Part shown: positions 1 through 5,517 of the stretch, in pieces | How positions within the stretch are numbered: the first letter of the stretch is position 1 | How the letters are laid out: each line of letters opens with the position of its first letter | Source: Paracoccaceae bacterium | GTDB taxonomy: Bacteria > Pseudomonadota > Alphaproteobacteria > Rhodobacterales > Rhodobacteraceae | DNA: 10,155 nucleotides | Reading direction: 5' to 3' | NCBI GenBank assembly: GCA_002400675.1 | Contig: NVQY01000081.1 | Location: 1 to 10,155 of the forward strand | Notes under the pieces: model-generated | What the model saw: the letters and a program-made list of their open reading frames with translations, nothing else | Told to the model about the DNA's origin: nothing | Database searches by the model: none | Position numbers and translations under genes: made by a program

Positions 1-134
1 AACGGGCCTTTGGCGCGCAGTTCAGCGTAATAGGGCAGGGGGTCGGACAGGATGGCCGGATCGTATGGGTCAATGTCCCAGACCGGCACGCCCTTGGGTT
101 GGTCTATCGCCAGATGGCCTTCGATCATCGTCAT
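1..134 (-). CDS. Cytochrome P450, N-terminal fragment (cut by window edge)
   Basis: Only about the first 44 codons lie in the window; the rest is beyond base 1. The translation runs MTMIEGHLAIDQPKGVPVW and then a segment beginning DIDPYDPAILSDPLPYYAEL. The pattern 'D-P-(F/Y)-D-P-x-x-L-x-D-P-x-P-(Y/F)-Y-x-x-L-R' is typical of the N-terminus of soluble bacterial class I cytochrome P450s (CYP monooxygenases), which use ferredoxin-delivered electrons to oxygenate small organic substrates. The haem-binding Cys region is not visible, so substrate and subfamily cannot be named. The ATG at 134 is preceded on the minus strand by a strong GAGAGGA ribosome site six bases away, which decides the start over the ATG two codons later. 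There is no signal peptide or membrane anchor. The gene is divergent from the SulP transporter. The identification rests on this short segment only. Confidence 0.72.
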   Translation of the reverse strand, partial: MTMIEGHLAIDQPKGVPVWDIDPYDPAILSDPLPYYAELRAKGP

Positions 135-417
135 CTTGTGTCCTCTCGGGGGTGGTGTCCGCGCATCGGCAATGCGCAATTCGTGTATAGAATGTCGATG
201 ATGTCAAGTTTTGCGCCCCTGCCCGTGCCCCTGTGACGATTGCTGCGGTAAATTTCCAAGGGGGCAAGAATATCGTGCAATCCGTGCATTTCCTGCTATG
301 ACCCCTTCGCATAGCGGCTTATCCGCACGCCCCATAGCCAAGCGCGGCGGGGATGCGTAAAAGCGCAGACTTAGCCGCGAACCACAGACCACCAACTGAC
401 CACCACAGGATACCTTC
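135..417. other. Divergent intergenic region between P450 and SulP genes
   Basis: This 283-bp stretch has no convincing gene. It must hold the promoters of both divergent genes. The P450 side has a full TTGACA (complement of 202-207). The SulP side shows no clear -35/-10 pair, but AGGA at 407-410 sits seven bases before the SulP ATG. A short inverted repeat (CTATG/CATAG, about 296-314) and repeated ACCAC words near 381-406 are visible and of unknown meaning. Confidence 0.6.
179..207 (-). promoter_or_regulatory. Candidate promoter for the P450 gene
   Basis: On the minus strand a perfect TTGACA (-35, at 202-207) is followed after 17 bases by ACGAAT (179-184), a weak -10 (3 of 6 matches). A better-looking TATACA lies only 12 bases from the -35, which is too close for sigma-70. 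The region also repeats a GACAT/GACATC word, so it could instead be a regulator site. The -35 is clear and the -10 is not. Confidence 0.3.
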
Positions 418-2043
418 ATGCCCCGAGCCATTCTGGCATCGTTTGCCAAACGTCTTGCCATTCCCGACCTGCGCTGGATGCCGGACGAAGGGTTTTCGCC
501 TTCGCGCGTTCGCATAGAACTGCTGTCCGGGCTGACCGTGGCATTGGCATTGGTGCCCGAAGCCGTGGCATTTGCGTTTGTCGCCGGGGTGAACCCGTTG
601 GTCGGGCTATATGCGGCGTTCATGGTTGGGTTGATCACCGCGTTGATTGGCGGGCGGCCGGGGATGATCTCCGGGGCAACAGGCGCATTGGCCGTGGTGA
701 TGGTGGCCTTGGTGGCGCAACACGGGGTGGAATACCTGTTTGCCACCGTGGTTCTGATGGGGCTGTTGCAGATCGTTTTTGGTGTCATGCAATGGGGTAA
801 ATTTATCCGTTTGGTGCCGCATCCGGTGATGCTTGGCTTTGTTAACGGCTTGGCGATCGTGATCTTTCTGGCGCAGTTGGGTCAGTTCAAAGTTCCCGGC
901 AGCATGGCGGCCAGCGAAGGCTTTCTGGGTGGTGAATGGCTAAGCGGAGAGCCGATGATGCTGATGCTGGGCCTTGTGGGCCTGACCATGGCGATCATCT
1001 GGGTGATGCCACGCCTGACGCGGTTTGTGCCGGCACCGCTGGCCGGGATTGGTGTTGTGGCCGGTCTGGTGATCTTCATGGGGCTGGACGTGCCACGGGT
1101 TGGCGATCTGGCGTCGATCAAGGGCGGGTTGCCGGCGTTTCACATTCCGATGGTGCCGCTTAGCTGGGAAACGCTTGAGATCATTCTGCCGTATTCGATC
1201 ATTCTCGCGGCGATTGGGTTGATCGAAAGCCTGCTGACCCTGAACCTTGTGGGCGAGATGACCGGTAAGCGGGGCGGGGCGTCGCAGGAATGTATCGCCC
1301 AAGGTCTGGCCAACACGGCCACCGGGTTGTTTGGCGGCATGGGCGGCTGTGCGATGATCGGGCAGTCGATGATCAACGTCAAATCGGGCGGGCGCACGCG
1401 GTTGGCGGGGATTGCGGCGGCGGTGTTTTTGCTGCTGTTCATTCTGGTCGGCGCGCCGGTGATCGAACAGATCCCGTTGGCAGCACTTGTTGGTGTGATG
1501 TTCATGGTGGTGATCGGCACGTTTGCGTGGAACTCGCTGACCATCATGGCGCGCGTGCCGTTGATGGATGCGTTTGTCACCGTGCTGGTGACCGTGGTGA
1601 CGGTGATGGAAGATCTGGCCTTTGCCGTGGTTGTCGGCGTGATCGTGTCGGCGCTGGCCTATGCGTGGAACAATGCGCGCCGGATTCATGCAGTGAAGGA
1701 AATGGACGACAACGGAGCGCGGATCTATCGGGTGCAGGGGCCGTTGTTCTTTGGCTCGTCCGAGGGGTTTGTCGAATTGTTCGACCCCAAAGATGACCCT
1801 GCCTGCGTGATCGTAGATTTCGCCGACAGCCGTGTGGTTGACCAGTCCGCCTTGCAGGCAATCGAGGCTGTGGCGTCGAAGTATCAGGCGCAGGGCAAGG
1901 AAATCCAGTTGCGTCACCTGAGCCGGGATTGTCACAAGCTGTTGAACAAAGCCGGGCATCTGGTTGTGGACAGTGACGATGATCCCGATTACGCGCTGGC
2001 GGTGAATTATTCCGTGCGTACGGGGATTTTGGGCGGGCATTAA
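418..2043 (+). CDS. SulP-family inorganic anion transporter with C-terminal STAS domain
   Basis: A 541-residue inner-membrane protein of the SulP (SLC26) family. Members move sulfate, bicarbonate or other anions, usually with Na+ or H+. The first 32 residues are cytoplasmic. Hydrophobic helices follow from about residue 33 to 420, opening with the family-typical segment GLTVALALVPEAVAFAFVAG and the conserved GLYAAF, ISGATGA and PHPVMLGFVNG motifs. A short basic linker (about 420-432) leads to a STAS domain (about 433-530) with the core VIVDFADSRVVDQSALQAI, in the position of the SpoIIAA-type serine loop. The overall look is closest to the BicA/YbaR-type branch, for which Na+-bicarbonate uptake is known in cyanobacteria; the substrate here is inference. 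The start is supported by AGGA seven bases upstream. No carbonic anhydrase or sulfate-assimilation gene adjoins it to settle the substrate. It ends in the hairpin-rich gap before the convergent flavin reductase gene. Confidence 0.9.
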   Translation: MPRAILASFAKRLAIPDLRWMPDEGFSPSRVRIELLSGLTVALALVPEAVAFAFVAGVNPLVGLYAAFMVGLITALIGGRPGMISGATGALAVVMVALVAQHGVEYLFATVVLMGLLQIVFGVMQWGKFIRLVPHPVMLGFVNGLAIVIFLAQLGQFKVPGSMAASEGFLGGEWLSGEPMMLMLGLVGLTMAIIWVMPRLTRFVPAPLAGIGVVAGLVIFMGLDVPRVGDLASIKGGLPAFHIPMVPLSWETLEIILPYSIILAAIGLIESLLTLNLVGEMTGKRGGASQECIAQGLANTATGLFGGMGGCAMIGQSMINVKSGGRTRLAGIAAAVFLLLFILVGAPVIEQIPLAALVGVMFMVVIGTFAWNSLTIMARVPLMDAFVTVLVTVVTVMEDLAFAVVVGVIVSALAYAWNNARRIHAVKEMDDNGARIYRVQGPLFFGSSEGFVELFDPKDDPACVIVDFADSRVVDQSALQAIEAVASKYQAQGKEIQLRHLSRDCHKLLNKAGHLVVDSDDDPDYALAVNYSVRTGILGGH

Positions 2044-2048
2044 GACGG

Positions 2049-2063
2049 GTTTGCCCTGCAAAC
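2049..2063. repeat. Short inverted repeat just after SulP stop
   Basis: GTTTGC, loop CCT, GCAAAC: a perfect 6-bp stem beginning six bases after the SulP stop codon. It shares its core TTTGCCCTGCAAA with the larger hairpin at 2081-2103, so the two look like copies of one repeat unit. There is no following T-run. Confidence 0.6.
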
Positions 2064-2070
2064 GCGTCAG

Positions 2071-2111
2071 GCGGCAGGCAGTGGATTTGCCCTGCAAATC
2101 CACGTTGCCGC
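2071..2111. repeat. Larger hairpin repeat sharing the same core
   Basis: The inner part (2081-2103) is a perfect 10-bp stem, GTGGATTTGC and GCAAATCCAC, with loop CCT. An outer stem pairs GCGGCA (2071-2076) with TGCCGC (2106-2111) across a small internal loop. It lacks the T-run of an intrinsic terminator. It could be a mobile short repeat or a 3'-end mRNA-stabilising structure for the SulP transcript. The structure is seen directly; the role is inferred. Confidence 0.6.
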
Positions 2112-2113
2112 AC

Positions 2114-2189
2114 CTGTCAACCTACAGAGCCGCACCGCTGACAGATTGCGCGCTTTACACACGGATCGCAAAATCCGCGCCATTTGGCG
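2114..2189. repeat. Run of further inverted repeats in the SulP-flavin reductase gap
   Basis: CTGTCA (2114-2119) pairs with TGACAG (2139-2144). CGGAT (2162-2166) pairs with ATCCG (2173-2177). CGCCA (2178-2182) pairs with TGGCG (2185-2189) with a two-base gap, too tight to close fully as RNA. Each is short and could arise by chance alone, but they lie end to end between two larger hairpins and a REP pair. Confidence 0.35.
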
Positions 2190-2208
2190 GGGTTGCTGTC
2201 AACTTGCC

Positions 2209-2280
2209 GTAGGATGGGTTTTCAACCCATCATGTGGCGGTGTGGAATTGTCGGGGTGATGGGTTGAAAACCCATCCTAC
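2209..2280. repeat. REP pair (BIME-like), two inverted GTAG-headed hairpins
   Basis: Two 24-bp arms (2209-2232 and 2257-2280) are exact reverse complements, separated by 24 bp. Each arm starts, reading inward, with the tetranucleotide GTAG, followed at once by a palindrome: stem GATGGGTT, loop TTC, stem AACCCATC. A GTAG (or GGAG) tetranucleotide abutting a hairpin is the established mark of REP elements mobilised by RAYT (TnpA-REP, Y1-family) transposases, and inverted pairs form BIMEs. No RAYT gene lies in the window. The element ends six bases before the stop of the flavin reductase gene, so it lies between two convergent genes and may act as a two-way transcription barrier or protect 3' ends. 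No target-site duplication is evident. Confidence 0.8.
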
Positions 2281-2286
2281 ATGTCA

Positions 2287-2892
2287 TCAGTCGCCCGGGC
2301 GTTTCATCACGAACAATTCACTCACTTTGGCGAAATCCATGTAGCCAAGGCGCGAAAGCGGTTGGTAGGTGGTCACGTCAAAGCGCCCGTCAACAAGGCA
2401 ATTGTCGCGCAGGTGGATGCCGGTGACCTGGCCCAGCACCAGCCGGTTGGAGGGGCCGGGTAGTTCGATCACCCGCGTCAGTTTGCATTCCAGGCTGGCC
2501 GGCGCGTTCAGCACCCGCTGGCAGTTGATGGTTTCACATTCGCCCGCCTCTATGGCCTCTTTGGCGAACTCATCGTCTTCGCGCGCCCATGCCTTGGACG
2601 TGTCGTTCATCGCCTCGCGGGCTGAATATTCGGCGATGTTGACGCAGAATTCTCCGGTCTCGATGATGTTTGAGACGCTGTCCTTGGTGCCGTCGCGGTC
2701 CGGTTTGACCCCGGTCGAGGCGAACATCACCTGCGGCGGATTGTCGGCGATGGCGTTGAAGAACGAATAGGGCGCGAGGTTGTTGTTGCCCTGCGCGTCA
2801 CGGGTGGAAATCCAGCCGATCGGGCGGGGTGAAACGATGGCCTTGAACGGGTCGTGCGGCAGGGTGTGGCCGTCTTCGGGGCGATAGAACAT
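2287..2892 (-). CDS. Flavin reductase-like domain protein (FMN-binding split barrel)
   Basis: A 201-residue cytoplasmic protein of the flavin reductase-like (DIM6/NTAB, split-barrel FMN-binding) family. Family members bind FMN and reduce flavins with NAD(P)H or serve as oxidoreductase partners; the exact substrate here is unknown. The N-terminal part shows the family signature: SPRPIGWIST at about residues 21-30, then LAPYSFFNAIADNPPQVMF. A CVNIAEY segment and a C-terminal LGQVTGIHL strand follow, and the length is normal. I start it at the ATG at 2892, giving MFYRPEDGH, because GGAG lies about eight bases upstream on the minus strand; the frame stays open to 2949, but that extension reads through the likely promoter and looks unlike the family. 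It converges on SulP across the REP pair and diverges from the GNAT gene, 80 bp away. Confidence 0.88.
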   Translation of the reverse strand: MFYRPEDGHTLPHDPFKAIVSPRPIGWISTRDAQGNNNLAPYSFFNAIADNPPQVMFASTGVKPDRDGTKDSVSNIIETGEFCVNIAEYSAREAMNDTSKAWAREDDEFAKEAIEAGECETINCQRVLNAPASLECKLTRVIELPGPSNRLVLGQVTGIHLRDNCLVDGRFDVTTYQPLSRLGYMDFAKVSELFVMKRPGD

Positions 2893-2972
2893 GAAACTCT
2901 CCGGTTGTTTGCCCAAGGGGTAACGCCATGCTAGGGGGATTTCCACCACATATCTAAGACAGGCCGCCCCAA

Positions 2973-3461
2973 GTGATCGAACTTAACCCGGAAAAACCCG
3001 ACGACTGGTGGGAAGTCGAGGCGCTGTTCGATCTGTGCTTTGCGCCGGGTCGCGAGGCGCTGTCGTCTTATCGGTTGCGTGATGATGTGCCCCCGGTGGA
3101 TGGCCTGTCGCTGGTTGCGCGCGATGGCGAGGGTATTCTGGCCGGGGCGATCCGGTTTTGGCCGGTTCTGGTAGGTGGTTTGCCGGTGTTGTTGCTGGGT
3201 CCGGTGGCGGTGCATCCGACCCATCAGGGCGAAGGGTTGGGCGGGGTGTTGATCCGCAACGGGTTGGATGCGGCAAGGCGCGCCGGGTGGGGGCGGGTGT
3301 TGCTGGTGGGGGACGCGCCGTATTATGGGCGCTTTGGCTTCGCGTTGCTGAACGCGGTGGAAATGCCACCGCCGACCAACCCGGAACGGGTGTTGGGGCG
3401 GGCCTTGGTCGCCGGGGCGTGGGATGGTGTTTCGGGGCTGGTGACCCGGCAAAACGCCTAA
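2973..3461 (+). CDS. GNAT-family N-acetyltransferase (YhbS-like)
   Basis: A 162-residue cytoplasmic enzyme that should transfer an acetyl group from acetyl-CoA to an unknown acceptor. Around residues 76-90 it carries the GNAT core GPVAVHPTHQGEGLG: a beta-strand followed by the acetyl-CoA pyrophosphate-binding loop Q-x-x-G-x-G (Q85, G88, G90). After the helix come VLLVGDAPYYGRFGF, the ending typical of YhbS/COG3153 proteins. The start is GTG at 2973, giving MIELNPEKPDDWWEVEALFD; no upstream ATG fits and the ribosome site is weak. It is divergent from the flavin reductase gene (80 bp), so the two may share a regulatory region, and lies 56 bp before the EcsC gene. Substrate cannot be read from the sequence. 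Confidence 0.88.
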   Translation: MIELNPEKPDDWWEVEALFDLCFAPGREALSSYRLRDDVPPVDGLSLVARDGEGILAGAIRFWPVLVGGLPVLLLGPVAVHPTHQGEGLGGVLIRNGLDAARRAGWGRVLLVGDAPYYGRFGFALLNAVEMPPPTNPERVLGRALVAGAWDGVSGLVTRQNA

Positions 3462-3466
3462 GAAGA

Positions 3467-3495
3467 TTGAAATTTGCGCGCAGACTGCCAATGTT
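3467..3495 (+). promoter_or_regulatory. Weak candidate promoter for the EcsC gene
   Basis: TTGAAA (3467-3472, 5 of 6 matches to the -35) lies 17 bases before AATGTT (3490-3495, 3 of 6). The spacing is right and the -10 is weak. GAGGGA at 3508-3513 is the clear ribosome site for the gene at 3518. Confidence 0.22.
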
Positions 3496-3517
3496 AACTT
3501 GGTAAATGAGGGACTGA

Positions 3518-4276
3518 ATGAACAATCTGACAACCCTTTCCGCGCTCGATACCGAGGCAGAGCTGGACCGGCTGGCGGCGCGATACGGCGCCGCAGGGGG
3601 CTTGGGCGTGCAGATGTTGACACTGGTGGGGGGCAAGGCCGAAAAGCTGCTTGAGCGTCTGCCTGATCCGGTGCGTGTCAGGTTGGAGGAAGTCACCGAA
3701 AAGGCATTGGGATTGGCGATGCGCGCGGCGCAATCGTCGCGCCGCGCGGTGCCGGATCAGGCCGATTGGGTCAACACCGCGATGAGCACGGCAATGGGCG
3801 CGGCGGGTGGATTTGGCGGCTTGCCCTCGGCTTTGGTCGAACTGCCGGCCACCACCACGGTTTTGTTGCGTATTATTCAGGGCGTAGCGGCTGAAAACGG
3901 CTTTGATCCGGCGTCGGAAAATGTGCAGTTTGATTGCATCCGTGTGTTCGCCGCCGCCGGGCCTTTGGCCAGCGACGATGGGGCCGATCTGGGGTTTTTG
4001 ACCTTGCGCGTGACCCTGACCGGCGGGGCGATGCAGCGGTTGATTGCCACCGTGGCACCACGGCTGGCAACCGTTCTGGGGCAGAAACTGGCGACGCAGA
4101 CCATTCCGGTTCTGGGGGCGGTGGCCGGGGCGACGACCAACTATCTTTATACCGGGTATTACCGCGAAATTGCCCATGTGCATTTTGGCCTGCGCAAGCT
4201 GGCGATTGATGCCGATCTGCCGCAAGAGGAGCTGGCCCAAAGGCTGGCCGCGCGGATGAGGCGGCGTTTAAGGTGA
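3518..4276 (+). CDS. EcsC family protein
   Basis: A 252-residue protein recognised as EcsC family (PF12787-type) from its length and layout. The N-terminal part is helical and charged (RLAARYGAAGGLGVQMLTLVGGKAEKLLERLP). A small-residue-rich helix pair follows around 88-120 (TAMGAAGGFGGLPSALVELP, then TTVLLRIIQGVAAENGFDP). The C-terminal part (about 170-220) includes QKLATQTIPVLGAVAGATTN and YLYTGYYREIAHVHFGLRKL. The AVAGATTNYLYT... AHVHF ending is the part I associate most with the family. The biochemical role is not established; the name comes from Bacillus ecsC, which is not essential for the EcsAB transporter. The glycine/alanine-rich helices suggest membrane association. Start ATG is backed by GAGG six bases upstream. 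It sits between the GNAT and Nudix genes on the same strand. Confidence 0.82.
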   Translation: MNNLTTLSALDTEAELDRLAARYGAAGGLGVQMLTLVGGKAEKLLERLPDPVRVRLEEVTEKALGLAMRAAQSSRRAVPDQADWVNTAMSTAMGAAGGFGGLPSALVELPATTTVLLRIIQGVAAENGFDPASENVQFDCIRVFAAAGPLASDDGADLGFLTLRVTLTGGAMQRLIATVAPRLATVLGQKLATQTIPVLGAVAGATTNYLYTGYYREIAHVHFGLRKLAIDADLPQEELAQRLAARMRRRLR

Positions 4277-4376
4277 CAAGCATCAAAACCGGGGCAGCAA
4301 AGAAAAATGGTGAAAACCCTTACGGCGCACTGTATCCTTGGTAAAAACAAGAAAAAGCAGCCGGGCAACACAGAGA

Positions 4377-4835
4377 ATGATCAAACAGTTACCAATATCG
4401 TTTCAGGCCGCGCACAAAAGCGACGTGCGCAGCCAGTTTGCCGCGCTTTGTTTCCGCATGCGCGCCGACAAACCGCAGGTATTGCTGATCACCTCGCGCG
4501 GGTCCGGACGCTGGATCATTCCCAAGGGGTGGCCGGTCGACGGGGTGACGCCGGCGCAATCCGCCGCGCGCGAAGCCTGGGAAGAGGCCGGCGTCACCGG
4601 CAAGGTTTATGACCAATGTCTGGGGCTTTATTCCTATTCCAAATCCCTGAACGGCACCGGCCTGCCCATTGTTGCGATGATTTACCCGGTAAAGGTCGAC
4701 GCCTTGGCCAGCAATTATCCCGAAGAAGGCCAACGCGTGCGCAAGTGGTTCTCGCAGAAAAAGGCGTCGAGTCTGGTGGCTCAGCCGGAATTGGCGCGCA
4801 TTCTCAAGGATTTCGATCCGGGGATTTTGTCATAA
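4377..4835 (+). CDS. Nudix hydrolase (DIPP-like), box with Val at first Glu
   Basis: A 152-residue Nudix hydrolase, cytoplasmic, expected to cut a nucleoside or polyphosphate linked to another group using Mg2+ or Mn2+. The fold is clear: QVLLITSRGSGRWIIPKGW, then the Nudix box, G51 to V73, ending REAWEEAGV (R65, E66, E69, E70 present). The first Glu of the consensus G-x5-E-x7-REUxEExGU is Val57 here. The remaining metal-binding glutamates are intact, so it is probably active. PKGW before the box recalls diphosphoinositol-polyphosphate-type family members. I use the ATG at 4377 (MIKQLPISFQ), the start I associate with this family; an in-frame TTG at 4338 would add 13 basic residues unlike the family. 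It lies 100 bp after the EcsC gene and 72 bp before the DUF1178 gene. Substrate unknown. Confidence 0.87.
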   Translation: MIKQLPISFQAAHKSDVRSQFAALCFRMRADKPQVLLITSRGSGRWIIPKGWPVDGVTPAQSAAREAWEEAGVTGKVYDQCLGLYSYSKSLNGTGLPIVAMIYPVKVDALASNYPEEGQRVRKWFSQKKASSLVAQPELARILKDFDPGILS

Positions 4836-4851
4836 TGCATCCGCCGCCCCC

Positions 4852-4879
4852 TTGTACTTGGCCTGAACACGGATATTTA
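4852..4879 (+). promoter_or_regulatory. Candidate promoter for the DUF1178 gene
   Basis: TTGTAC (4852-4857) is followed after 16 bases by TATTTA (4874-4879) inside an AT-rich patch (GATATTTAATTG) that stands out in GC-rich surroundings. It would give a leader of about 20 bases before the ATG at 4908. The -35 is only a half match. Confidence 0.3.
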
Positions 4880-4907
4880 ATTGTTATGCGGCAACCTGAG
4901 TAGGCAG

Positions 4908-5360
4908 ATGATTCAATACGCCCTGAAATGTGCCGATGGGCACCAATTTGACAGCTGGTTCCAGTCGGCGGATGCTTTTGACAAGCTGGTGACGGCTGGC
5001 ATGGTGTCGTGCGTTGTCTGCGGTGGGGCAAAGGTGGAAAAGGCGATCATGACGCCGCAGGTGCGCACGGCGCGCGGTGCGGGCGTGGACCCGGATGCGC
5101 CAGATGCCCCGGTTCCCGGCCCGCTTAGCCAACCGGCCAGCCCGGCGGAACAGGCGATGGCGGATCTGCGCAAAAAGGTCGAGGAAAACGCCGATTACGT
5201 CGGTAAGGATTTTGTCACAGAGGCGCGCGCGATGCACGACGGCGACACGCCGCCCCGGTCGATTTATGGCGAGGCCGGGCTGGATGAGGCCAGGCAGTTG
5301 ATCAAGGACGGGGTGCCGGTTGCGCCCCTGCCGTTCATGCCCAATCGGAAAACCAACTAG
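4908..5360 (+). CDS. DUF1178 family protein with N-terminal zinc-ribbon-like cysteines
   Basis: A 150-residue protein of the DUF1178 family, common in Alpha- and Betaproteobacteria and of unknown function. It opens with the family start MIQYALKCADGHQFDSWFQS. Cys8 and the Cys35-x-x-Cys38 pair (CVVCGGAKVEKAIMTP) look like a small zinc ribbon of the kind seen in regulatory or RNA-related proteins; zinc binding is inferred. A Pro/Ala-rich linker (about residues 55-80) leads to a C-terminal helical part with LRKKVEENADYVGKDFVTEA, RAMHDGDTPPRSIYGEA and a final PLPFMPN, all typical of the family. The upstream in-frame ATG at 4881 would add nine residues and disrupt this start, so I reject it. It follows the Nudix gene on the same strand; a hairpin covers its stop codon. 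Confidence 0.9.
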   Translation: MIQYALKCADGHQFDSWFQSADAFDKLVTAGMVSCVVCGGAKVEKAIMTPQVRTARGAGVDPDAPDAPVPGPLSQPASPAEQAMADLRKKVEENADYVGKDFVTEARAMHDGDTPPRSIYGEAGLDEARQLIKDGVPVAPLPFMPNRKTN

Positions 5361-5372
5361 TGGTTTTGACCG
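5346..5372. terminator. Hairpin spanning the DUF1178 stop codon, ending in TTTT
   Basis: AAAACCA (5349-5355) and TGGTTTT (5361-5367) pair perfectly around ACTAG, whose TAG is the stop codon. CGG (5346-5348) and CCG (5370-5372) extend the stem past a two-base bulge. The stem is AT-rich and ends in TTTT, so it could act weakly as a terminator on the plus strand. A strong intrinsic terminator would have a GC-rich stem before a longer T-run. Confidence 0.3.
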
Positions 5373-5382
5373 GCGGCTCATC

Positions 5383-5404
5383 AAGCCTGTGCAGGCTTTC
5401 TTTG
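5383..5404 (+). terminator. Candidate intrinsic terminator before lysC
   Basis: AAGCCT (5383-5388), loop GTGC, AGGCTT (5393-5398), followed by TCTTTG. The stem is short (6 bp) and the T-tract broken, so it is a modest terminator at best. Its place, between the end of the DUF1178 gene and the candidate lysC promoter, fits an end to the upstream transcript. Confidence 0.4.
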
Positions 5405-5448
5405 CAAGTTTCCATTGCTGGCGGGGTGGCCAAAAACCGGCGCGCGCC

Positions 5449-5477
5449 TTGCTCTTGCAACACCTGTCGCTTATGAC
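5449..5477 (+). promoter_or_regulatory. Candidate promoter for lysC-ptsP
   Basis: TTGCTC (5449-5454) lies exactly 17 bases before TATGAC (5472-5477, 4 of 6 matches to the -10). A start near 5484 would leave a leader of about 34 bases before the lysC ATG at 5518. I see no T-box, lysine riboswitch or leader peptide; the gap is too short for a lysine riboswitch. Confidence 0.33.
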
Positions 5478-5517
5478 CCGGACCAACATGGTATCCGACA
5501 GACAAAAAGGGGCCGGT

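Noticed and set aside
940..2103. Long open frame (387 codons) antisense to SulP
   Set aside because: Arg/His/Gln-rich translation with no recognisable domain. It is the usual mirror of a GC-rich gene, and the opposite strand encodes a clear membrane transporter.
2209..2280. Miniature transposon (MITE) with 24-bp terminal repeats
   Set aside because: No target-site duplication is evident, and each arm is itself GTAG plus a palindrome, which fits a REP pair better than terminal repeats of a DDE-type element.
2893..2949. Extended N-terminus of the flavin reductase
   Set aside because: The extra 19 residues run into the divergent promoter region, and the ATG at 2892 has a good GGAG ribosome site and a family-like start.
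4338..4376. Upstream TTG start for the Nudix gene
   Set aside because: Adds 13 basic residues not expected in this family; MIKQLPISFQ at 4377 matches the family start I know.
5361..5517. Lysine riboswitch or attenuator upstream of lysC
   Set aside because: The gap is only 157 bp, shows no conserved lysine-riboswitch core or leader peptide with Lys codons, and holds a plausible ordinary promoter.
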